Origin: Zea mays
Taxonomy: Eukaryota; Streptophyta; Magnoliopsida; Poales; Poaceae
Reading direction: 5' to 3'
DNA length: 64,000 nucleotides
Assembly: GCF_902167145.1 (NCBI RefSeq)
Contig: NC_050104.1
Location: 12,360,001-12,424,000, forward strand
Shown here: positions 55,587 to 64,000 of the stretch, one piece after another
Layout of the letters: each line of letters opens with the position of its first letter
Position numbering within the stretch: position 1 is the first letter of the stretch
The notes under the pieces: generated by a model
What the model was told of the DNA's origin: nothing
What the model saw: the letters and a program-made list of their open reading frames with translations, nothing else
Database searches by the model: none
Made by a program: the position numbers and the translations under genes

Positions 55587-56829
55587 TGTCGACGTTTTGG
55601 ACCCGCGAGGACCCTCAACCGACCAGTGAATTTGACGCTGCGTGTCCCTGACCAGATGGGTTGATGCAAGATGAAACACGAGAGGGAGGTGAGGCTTATA
55701 TTATCTTGCACCGGGGTGCTCGTAGTAGGGGTTACAAGCTTCGCGAGAGAGGATGTGGCCTTGGAGTGAGTCGTCTGAGTTAGCCCCTCTCGCCCTTGCC
55801 TCCGCTTCCGCCCCCCTTGGGAAGGCCTTGGGCATCCTCTTTTATAGATACAAGGGGATGGTCCAGCTGTAAATATGGGGGTGTAGCTATGTGCTAACGT
55901 GGCCGGCGGAGAAGTGCTTGAGCCCTGTAGCTGGCGGTGCGGCCCTGGGTCCTACTGACGTTTCTTTGCCTTCGTAGAGAGCTGAGAACAATCAACGTCA
56001 TGGACGCATGCAGGGAACCATCATTACATGTTGCCGGAGTAATCTAGATGTGACACCGGTCTTGTTCCTTCGTAGCCTGAGACGGCTAGCTAGAGATAGG
56101 GTAATGATGTATCCCCTATAGCGTAGTCGGTCCGAGGTAGAGGTCGGGCGAGGCGGCGACTTCTCCTGAGGCCGAGGCTGAGGTCAGGCGAGGCGGGGAC
56201 CTTCTCCCGAGGTCGAGACTAAGGCCGAGGCCTGGAGTCGGGTGAGGTGGAGACCTTCTCCCGAGGTCGAGACTGAGGCCGAGGCCTGGGGTCGGGCGAG
56301 GCGGAGTTCCCTGTTGCGCCCGAGGCTGAACTCGGGAGAGGCAGTGACTTACTGTTGTTAGTCTTACCCTGGTGGTTGGCACAGTAGTCGGAACGGGGTG
56401 AATAGCGTTGTTTTCCTGTCAGAACGATCAGTAAAGGGGTGAAGTGACTGCGGTCATTTCGACCTTGCCAACTGAGGCGCGCGTGTCAGGATAAGGTGTC
56501 GGGCGATCCTCGCATTAAATGTGCATGCGATACGGTCGGTTGGTAAGGCGATTTGGTCGAGGTTGCTATACGACAAAGTTTGCCTGAGCTTAGCCTCGGG
56601 CGAGCCGGGGGTGCACCCGTTGCCTGAGGAGGCCTTCGGGCGAGTCGTGAATCCATCCGGGACTACTTGTTCTTACCTGAGGCCGGGCTCGGGCGAGACG
56701 AGATCGCATCCCTTGGCAGACGAGGCTTCAACTTTGAACCACGCTTACCGGTCTTTACGGTCTGTTTTGAGGATGTTTTCCAGCCATGCTTAGGAGTATT
56801 GGGGGTACCCCTAATTACGGTACCCGATA
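55587..56829 (-). repeat. 3' LTR of the Tat-lineage element
   Basis: In the element sense it starts TATCGGGTACCGTAATTAGG right after the purine tract (a typical TGTCGGGTACC start with one G-to-A change) and ends at or near CGTCGACA (55587). The left border may be a few bases further out (TG at 55580), and the target duplication cannot be checked. Contains a 54-bp minisatellite. Confidence 0.75.
56141..56306. repeat. Minisatellite with 54-bp period in the LTR
   Basis: Two near-perfect units (56181-56234, 56235-56288), with partial units on both sides, each containing GACCTTCTCCCGAGGTCGAG and GGCCGAGGCCTGG. Confidence 0.85.
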
Positions 56830-56843
56830 GTAGCCCCCGAGCC
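56830..56843 (-). other. Polypurine tract of the Tat-lineage element
   Basis: On the minus strand CTCGGGGGCTAC directly precedes the LTR start, the form usual for grass elements of this group. Confidence 0.75.
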
Positions 56844-57522
56844 TCAAAGGGAGTGTAGGCACTCGCTTGGAGGTTCTGCCGGATCTTTTGCAAAGGGACT
56901 AGCCTTTCTCGGTTATATTTTGTTCCGATGGGTGCGCGCGAGCGCACCCGTCGGGTGTAGCCCCCGAGGCCTCGGAGGAGTGGTTTGACTCCTCTGAGGT
57001 CTTAATTCTTCTTGTGATTCCTCGGTCGGCCTTGTTGTTCCCTCATGCGGCCTGGCCGCAGCCCGGGTGCATGGTCAGGCTCCAAGTTTTCAAGCTGTTT
57101 TGTCGACGTGGTCAACAATTTGGTCGTAGCCTGGTGCGAGAGCAGCCTCCGAGCCTCTGCACGGAGCGAGAGGACAATCGAGGACTGTCTCGGCTTTTTA
57201 TTGTACGCCCCTTCGTCGCCTTTCTGCAAGGAGGGGGGAACGTGCCATGTTACCCTCGGTGGGCGCTAAACATGGTGTTTCCAGTGAGTTGCTATTGGGT
57301 AATCCGAGCGGACGCCTGAGCCCTGTTCGATAAGGGTCGGCTAGTGGCCCAGAGGCGCGCTCCAAAAGTACCTGCATGTGATTTGCTGGACCCGGACCCG
57401 TTCGATAGGGTCTGAGGGCTCGGTGCCTCCCTTCATTGGGATTCCATTACAGACTGTTCCCGCTGGTCTCGGAAATGTCTTAGGGTACCTCGGGAGCGTA
57501 GCCCGAGCCTTGGCCTTTGCAT

Positions 57523-57671
57523 GCTCTGGGGCGGCTGTCGAATCCCTTTGAGGGGCCAGCCTTCGAACCCCTGATCAGTAAAGGGCTCGGAGCCCGAGTG
57601 CTCTGGGGCGGTCGCCGGACCCCGCAGGGCTCAACCTTCGAACCCTTGATCAGTAGGAGGGCTCGGGGCCC
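57523..57671. repeat. Tandem repeat, two 77-78 bp units
   Basis: CTCTGGGGCGG recurs at 57524 and 57601, each followed by CTTCGAACCC (or ACCTTCGAACCC), a TGATCAGTA and GGGCTCGG. It lies in the non-coding 3' region of the Tat element. A pure AG run of about nine units follows at 57729-57747. Confidence 0.8.
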
Positions 57672-58574
57672 GTTTCCTTCGCTGAGAAGGATCCTTTTGA
57701 AATATCCCCTTTCCCGATCCTTGTGGCAAGAGAGAGAGAGAGAGAGGGAAAAGGAAAAAGGATATAAATTTAAACAATGTGGCGCACCTTTTTTGAGGCA
57801 GTTATCATGATGGAGGCAAAACGACGCCCGCCCGCCTACCGGAGGAGACGTGTGTCCTGCCAGGGAGTTAATGCGACGGGATGGGCGACTCGCGGGGTAT
57901 CCGTTGCGCGTGCGCAAGTCGTTCGAGGAACGGAACACGGGTGTGTCGTCTTTATGCTGTGGGAGAGGGCTCCTCTGCCACTTCAGGAGAGGATGCGAGC
58001 CTGTAGGTGGGACCAGGGCCTGGTTGGTGGTTGGACCGCTGCCTCCGTCTGTCTGTTGTTGCAATTACTGTTGGTCTGCATATGGTCATACCAACTGTCA
58101 TGTCTATCCCTGCGGCTGACTGACCCGTGACTGTCGCACTTAATTGGCACTATTGGGTCATGCGCGGGGCTGCCTCGAGTCGTTGCACTAGTTCTGTAGT
58201 CCCGAGAAGACATAGCATTGGCGCAAGTGGCGGTGCGGTTTCTTTGCACGTAGTAACCGGTGCGCCGGTTACGTGACATGTGGGCCCGGGCCTCCATGCT
58301 GGACCGCTGGTTGCAACGAAGCTGAAAGGGTGCACAACCTTGGTGCGGTTGCATGCTTCTAGCGTGGCGGTCCGCCTTTTTGACCGCTGGTTTCGGCGAG
58401 GATGAGAGAGCGCTTATCCGCGGGGTAGTTGCATGCTTTGTGTGCGGCGGTTCGCCCTCCTCGCGTTTCGGGTCAGTTTGTATGACATGTGGGACCTAGC
58501 CCCCGTGTCGTAGGGTGGGAAACCTGGAGCACGTCGGGGGAGACTTTGCTCGTGATGCTTTGGGGCGCGAGTGG

Positions 58575-60780
58575 GGAGATCTGCCTTTAAAAAGGGATCG
58601 ATCTCCCAGGCAGTAGCCATGCCTTTGCTGTTCTCGCATTCATCGTGTCTTTCCATCTCCTGGGCCTCCAGATGGGGTGCACCGGTGTTGCCTTCTTCTC
58701 GCTGCTGTTGGAGGAGCATGACCTCGTGGGGGTTGGCGCTCTTCAGTCATCGCTCGGCTTCAAGGATTTTCATCATGCAGCCCGACTGCAGTTCCCCGCC
58801 CGCGGTCACCCAGAATGATGATCGTCAGCCTTGTGGTGGAGAAGGGCGAGCCGAGCTGTGGCCTCCCCCCTGCCCTCAGCTTCAAGGATGTTCATCATCC
58901 GTGCTAGGGGGGAGGGCAAGCCGAGTTGTGGTCCTGCCTTCTGCATGGGCTGGTGATCCGCTTCTTCCTCCAGCATTTGGGGGAGAAGGGCGTTCACCAG
59001 CCTTGCGGAGGAGGCGAACTGCCACCTGCTGCCTGGTCAGGGTGTGGTTGTCCGTCCACCGCACGGGCAACGGTCGCGCCGTGCGTAGGTCGGCCACGCC
59101 CACGACCCTTCCCGCGCCGCCGGCCGCATCGGGGGGTCGTACAAGACGTCATACGCCGCGGGGGCGGTGTCCGCGTTCTTGGATGGTCCTGTCCCCACTC
59201 CCGTAGCGAGGACAGGAGTGAGGACCTCCTTGTGCGTGTTGGGGCGGCCGCCATTCGCCGATGCGGCGTTGGTGCGCAGGCGGCCGCTGTCGTCTGTGCT
59301 GAGGTGGTGGCCGCCATAGGTGAGGCTTCCCACTGCAGGGGTGGTTGCCTCCGTCGACGAAACCGTTAGTGCCACCTATGGTCGGACCTCCGGCTCTTTG
59401 GCTTTAATGGCTCGTTCTCGCCCACCGTTGGCGGACGGGGGCGAGGGCTTTTTCACAGTAGCATTTGCCCTGGGGCAATCGCTGCTGTTGTCTAGCCGCT
59501 CGAGGCGGAGGTCAGTTGTCGCTGCTAGTGCAGTGGTCGCCAGCGAGCCGCTTGGAGTTTGTTATCTCGCAACCCCTCTGGTGTGGAGGTAGTTCGTTCC
59601 TGCGGGAACGGAGCTGGGGTCCCGTTTGTAAGGGAATGTGTCGGCATTCGCCTGAGAGCAAAATGTAATTGCTTTAAGTACTAAGACGTCTGCCGCAGGT
59701 CAGGAAAACCGCTGAGGGTGTCGCCGACGTCTAAGACTATGTAGCATAGTTATCCTAAGTATGTGTGTTTGTTTTTTGTGGGTGCTGAGGCCTGAACGTT
59801 TGGGTATTTGAGTATAAAGTCGTGTTTCTTTCCTCTTATTTCGAGCATTAGGACTTGTTCGTCGGTAGCAGAATCACTTATCCGAGCGTGAGCTACCTTT
59901 CGCGGAAGGTGATGAGTGAGGTATCCGTATCCCGGAGGCGTAGGAGTCCCTCGGCTCGGTCGGCCTTGACGTTCGAGGTCTCTCTCGCTCGTTTTTAGGA
60001 TTCCGTTACTGACATAGTCGAAAGGCACGAAAGTCGTTTTGGTAGAAAACCTTTCCGAGGAAAATTTTGACACAGAAGGGGTTCCCCCCCTTTCTAGACC
60101 CGAGGCGACCGCTCGGGCCGGGACCCTTGCGGAGGGCCTGGCCGTGGTCGTCGGGTCTGCCCGGTCCGCCCAAGCCATGGCCTCACAGCAGCGTGCCCGG
60201 GCCGAAGGTATGTTTTGCCTGCTTTGTGACTTTGTTTTAGCTTCATTCTTCTCCTCGTGTCTGAAGAATATCGTCCAGCTGTCTTCAGGGTTCGAGACGG
60301 CTCTAAACGAGTCCGTCAAGAACTGCAAGGCGCTTGCCCAGGCGGCTGGGCAGAAGGAGGCCGACCGCATGGCCATGTCCGAGGATATCTCGGTTTTTTG
60401 CCGGACCTTTGGCCTCGACGACGTCCCCTCGGGTAGCTCCCCACAGAGTCGCCTGCGGGCCTTGGGTGGCCACGTGCGCAGCAGACTCCGCGGGGCGCTG
60501 CACCACGGCGTTAGGCGGGCCTTCGCCGTCCTCGCTTCCCACTACGACGTGGATTTGGATCGGGTTAGCGAGGGCTACTGCTTACCCGATGAAGAGAGGC
60601 CACCTTAGCCAAGGTCCAGATGCTTGACGCGGCTGCCGAGGGCCTAGGCGCGGTGCTGGCTTCCTTTTCGAGGTGGAGATCCTTCCGCCTGTGTCACCGT
60701 CCGAGGCCGAGCTAGATTCCGCCGCGGGTAGGAATGACGCCGAGGGTGCCGCTCCTCCCCCTACCGACACCTGAGCCTGT
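58575..60780 (+). pseudogene. Antisense reading frame(s) in the 3' region of the Tat element
   Basis: On the plus strand, opposite to pol, a TATA-like TTTAAAAAGGG (58586) precedes pyrimidine-rich sequence and coding-like DNA. The clearest part is 60039-60608 (189 codons), containing ASQQRARAEG, a stretch that looks like a short intron (GTATG at about 60207 to CTTCAG at about 60289), then GFETALNESVKNCKAL and SHYDVDLDRVSEGYCLP. A 1-base shift follows at about 60595, after which the same type of protein continues (AKVQMLDAAAEGL, ending in an acidic Pro-rich tail and a TGA near 60773). Antisense frames here are known for Grande and related elements; their role is unknown. Here it is broken, at least by the shift. 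Confidence 0.45.
59757..60107. repeat. Direct repeat A in the Tat 3' region (about 350 bp)
   Basis: Runs from AGTATGTGTGTTTG to TTTCTAGACCCGAGG and is matched by 60798-61140, about 1 kb further right. Shared blocks include GCGGAAGGTGATGAGTGAGG and AAAGGCACGAAAGTCGTTTT. The start of the second reading frame block lies at its right end. Confidence 0.85.
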
Positions 60781-60797
60781 AGGGAACAATTTGTTTT

Positions 60798-61140
60798 AAG
60801 TATGTGTATGTTTCTTGCGGTTGCTGAGGCCAAAACATTTTTAGTGTTATAGTATGAAACTGCGTTTCTTTCCTCTTGTTTCGAGCGTTAGGACTTGTTC
60901 GGTAGCAGAATCACTTGCCCGAGCGTGAGTTACTTTTCGCGGAAGGTGATGAGTGAGGTATTCGTATCCTGGAGGCGTAGGAGTCCCTCGGCTCGGTCGA
61001 CCTTGCCGTTCAATGTCTCTCTCGCTCGTTTTTAGGATTCCGTTATCGATATAGTCGAAAGGCACGAAAGTCGTTTTGGTAGAAAACTTTTCCGAGGAAA
61101 ATTTTGACGTAGAGTGGGTTCCCCCCTTCTACCCCCGAGG
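60798..61140. repeat. Direct repeat B in the Tat 3' region (about 340 bp)
   Basis: Partner of 59757-60107, roughly 85% identical by eye with a diverged first 60 bp. The pair brackets the antisense reading frame, and copy B adjoins the end of pol. Confidence 0.85.
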
Positions 61141-61240
61141 GAGGGTCTGGCTTTGCCGAGGCAAGGCTGATCCTTCCTTGATGGTTAGACTTTATTTATA
61201 CATGTAAAGAAAGCGAGATACATGAACGACTTGAAACATT

Positions 61241-64000
61241 TTAAGGATAGAAGTGACGTAGCTGTTCGATGTTCCAAGCGTTGCTGTAGACTTCGCCTCG
61301 ATTGTTGGCCAGCTTGTATGTCCCGGGCTTCAAAATTTTGGCGATGATGAACGGCCCTTCCTAGGGAGGAGTAAGCTTGTGGCGCCCTCGGACATCTTGT
61401 CATAGCCGAAGCACCAAGTCTCCCACTTGGAAGCCTCGGGGCCGAATCCTTCGGGCGTGGTAGCGTCGCAGAGACTGCTGGTACTGCGCCGAGTGTAGTA
61501 AGGCTACGTCCTAGGGCTCTTCTATGAATCCTCTCGGTTGGTCTGGTTGTTTTGGTTGTCGTATGCCTTTGTCCTCGGGGAACCGTATTCCAAGTCCGTG
61601 GGTAAGATGGCCTCGGCTCCATAGACTAGGAAAAACGGCGAGAAGCCCGTGGCCCGGCTCGGTGTCGTCCTCAGACTCCAAACCACCGAGGGTAGCTCTT
61701 TCATCCACCGCTTGCCAAACTTGTTGAGGTCGTTGTAGATCCTCGGTTTTAGTCCCTGCAAAATCATGCCATTGGCGCGCTCCACCTGCCCATTTGTCCT
61801 TGGGTGAGCTACGGCGGCCCAGTCCACACGGATGTGGTGGTCTTCAAAAAAGTCCAGGAACTTTTCCCCAGTGAATTGCGTGCCATTGTCGGTGATGATG
61901 GAGTTTGGGACCCCAAAGCAATGGATGATATTTGTAAAGAACGCCACCGCCTGCTCGGACCCGATGCTAGTTAAGGGTCGGACTTCGATCCACTTGGAGA
62001 ATTTGTCGATGGCGACCAGCAGGTGCGTGAAGCCCCCAGGTGCCTTCTGCAAGGGACCGACGAGGTCCAGATTCCATACGGCAAACGACCATATGATAGG
62101 TATTGTCTGTAGGGCCTGAGCGGGTAGGTGCGTTCGTCTCGCGTAGAATTGACACCCTCAGCAGGAGCGTACAATCCTAGTGGCGTCGGCCACCGCGGTC
62201 GGCCAGTAGAAACCTTGTCGGAAAGCGTTTCCTACGAGGGCTCGAGGTGCTGCATGGTGACCGCAAGCCCCTGAGTGTATTTCCTGTAACAGCTCTTGTC
62301 CTTGGGCGACGGATATGCATCTTTGGAGAATGCCTAAGGGGCTGCGGTGGTACAACTCTTTCTCATCACCTAGTAAAACAAACGACTTGGCGCGCCGAGC
62401 TAGTCGCCGAGCTTCGGCCTTGTCGAGGGGCAGCTCTCCTCGGAGGAGATATTCTAGGTACGGGGCCTGCCAGTTTAGGTTTGGTGTAATCCTATTCTGC
62501 TCTCTCTCGACGCGCAGGGCCTCACCCTCGGCGGCCGAGGTCCCCTCGGGTTCGGGTGCGTCGTCGAGTTTGACGGATGGTTGATATATGTCCCTGGAGA
62601 AGACGTTCGGGGGAACCGTCGTCCGTCCCGAGGCTATTTTAGCCAGCTCATCCGCAGTCTCGTTGTACCGTCGAGCCACATGGTTGAGTTCCAGTCCATA
62701 GAACTTATCTTCCAATCGTCGAACTTCGTCACAATAGGCCTCCATTTTTCGATCGCGGCAGTGAGAGTTCTTCATGACTTGGTCAATGACAAGCTGCGAG
62801 TCGCCACGAGCGTCGAGGCGCCGAACCCCTAGCTCGACGGCGATGTGCAACCCATTAACCAAGGCCTCGTATTCGGTCACATTGTTTGACGCCGGAAAAT
62901 GGAGGCGTATCACGTAGCGCACATGTTTCCCGAGGGGTGAGATGAAGAGCAAGCCAGCTCCTGCTCCGGAATTCATAAGCGGCCCATCGAAGTACATGGT
63001 CCAAAGTTCGGCCTGGATCGGAGCTGTTGGCAATTGGGTATCGACCCATTCAGCCAGGAAGTCAGCCAAGACTTGGGATTTTATGGCCTTCCGAGGGGCA
63101 AATGAAAGTGTTTCCCCCATGAGTCCCACTGCCCATTTTGCTATCCTACCCGAGGCCTCTCGGCACTGGATGATCTCTCCCAGGGGGAAGGATGACACCA
63201 CAGTCACCAGATGAGACTCGAAGTAGTGTCGCAGCTTTCGTCGTGTTAGAATTACTGCGTACAGTAGCTTCTGGATTTGTGGGTAACGGATTTTGGTCTC
63301 GGATAGCACCTCGCTGATGAAGTAGACTGGCCTCTAGATGAGCAGTGTACGCCCCCTTCTCGTCTCTCGACTACGACCGCAGCGCTGACCACCTGAGTGG
63401 TTGCGGCTACGTAAATCAAGAGGGCTTCTCCCGAAGCGGGGGGGGGCACCAAGATGGGTGCTTTAGTAAGGAGCGCCTTTAAGTTTTCGAGTGCTTCTTC
63501 GGCCTCAGGAGTCCAAGTAAAGCGCTCGGCCTTCCTTAGGAGGTGGTACAAGGGCAATCCTTTCTCGCCAAGGCGCGAGATGAAGCGGCTCAGAGCCGCA
63601 AGGCATCCCATGACCCTTTGTACTCCTTTTAAATCTTTGATGGGTCCCATGTTGTTGATGGCTGTGATTTTCTCCGGGTTGGCCTCGATGCCTCGTTCGG
63701 AGATGATGAACCTTAGGAGCATGCCTCGGGGGACCCCGAAGAGACACTTCTCGGGATTGAGTTTTACGCCCTTTGCTCTTAGACCCCTGAATGTTATCTC
63801 AAGGTCAGAGAGGAGGTCGGAGGCTTTCCTTGTTTTGACAACGATGTCATCGACGTAAGCCTCGACCGTTCTGCCGATGTGCTCTACGAACATGTGGTTC
63901 ATGCACCTTTGGTATGTTGCACCTGCATTCCTCAAGCCAAATGGCATAGTAGTATAACAATACATGCCAAAAGGTGTGATAAAAGAAGTCGCGAGCTGGT
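61241..64000 (-). pseudogene. Tat-lineage pol: reverse transcriptase, two RNase H domains, integrase
   Basis: Open to the right edge; upstream parts are outside. Seen on the minus strand: RT (MPFGLRNAGATYQRCMN at about 63945, catalytic VEAYVDDIVVKT with both aspartates, about 63860); the first RNase H (from about 63400, broken by a frame change near 63280); a second, archaeal-like RNase H (YFDGPLMNSGAGAGLLF, TEYEALVNGL, ARGDSQLVIDQV; about 63000-62700); the integrase zinc region (HSGACGHHAAPRALVGNAF, then an in-frame TGA at about 62157 in the second Cys pair); and the DDE core (LVAIDKFSKWIEV, ITDNGTQF, GQVERANG; 62030-61770). A stop at 61522 and further stops and shifts end the frame; the expected C-terminus (ending LRHFYP) reaches the TAA at 61241. 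This copy is dead. Confidence 0.9.

Larger units (their letters stand above)
55587..64000 (-). mobile_element. Tat-lineage Ty3/gypsy retrotransposon, 3' part
   Basis: On the minus strand: pol (from the window edge to 61241), then about 4.4 kb without sense coding, then a purine tract and the 3' LTR (55587-56829). A second RNase H of the archaeal-like type after the first, and a long 3' region with an antisense reading frame, are marks of the Tat lineage (maize Huck, Cinful, Grande). Which family it is I cannot say for certain. The 5' half lies outside the window. Confidence 0.85.

Noticed and set aside
57480..58354. Long minus- and plus-strand frames in the Tat 3' region
   Set aside because: GC-rich with tandem repeats, no domain, and mutually overlapping; only the 58575-60780 plus-strand region has promoter-like and protein-like features.
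1..64000. tRNA, rRNA or organelle insertions
   Set aside because: No cloverleaf, rRNA or plastid/mitochondrial gene block was recognised; only primer-binding sites resemble tRNA sequence.

Overview
The window is nuclear DNA of a large-genome grass, most likely maize (Zea mays) or a close relative. The evidence is dense nested LTR retrotransposons (a Ji/Opie-type Sirevirus, a long-LTR chromovirus, a CRM-like gypsy and a Tat-lineage gypsy), grass-type MITEs, and plant genes split by short GT-AG introns. Nothing prokaryotic or organellar is seen. The species call rests on recognising element types by eye, not on a search.

Layout. 1-29101 is retrotransposon strata. A chromovirus with 4.6-kb LTRs (1446-16919, flanked by the 5-bp duplication TTCCT) sits inside the pol gene of a minus-strand Sirevirus (1 to 22718, 3' end outside the window). 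That Sirevirus sits inside the pol gene of an older CRM-like gypsy (22724-26026). A second, probably solo, LTR of that gypsy lies at 28234-29101. 29102-49490 is a gene island on the minus strand with many small DNA transposons: two hAT-type elements (8-bp duplications), a non-autonomous CACTA (39147-41310), a PIF/Harbinger-type element with a GC-rich insert, Tourist and Stowaway MITEs, and a foldback element. 49491-53930 is the chloroplast co-chaperonin gene, whose 2.7-kb second intron holds a deleted LTR element and a truncated LINE. 54372-55452 is a cluster of Tourist-like MITEs, one nested in another. 55587-64000 is the 3' part of a minus-strand Tat-lineage gypsy with an antisense reading frame between pol and the LTR.

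Three host genes can be read completely, all on the minus strand. They are a HAL3-type phosphopantothenoylcysteine decarboxylase (coenzyme A synthesis; 2 coding exons, 220 aa), a GET1/WRB-type receptor for tail-anchored membrane proteins (7 exons, 166 aa), and the chloroplast double-domain co-chaperonin CPN20 (5 coding exons, 246 aa). Exon phases are consistent in all three. A fourth, intronless 116-codon gene (42100-42450) is probable but of unknown function. The genes are not functionally linked; they are neighbours in a gene island.

The least explained items are the extra coiled-coil reading frame upstream of gag in the chromovirus, with acceptor-like sites abutting both start codons and a donor-like site plus TATA box in a GC-rich block of the LTR; the antisense reading frame in the Tat element; and GC-rich sequence inside otherwise simple DNA transposons. 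I found no convincing new host system.
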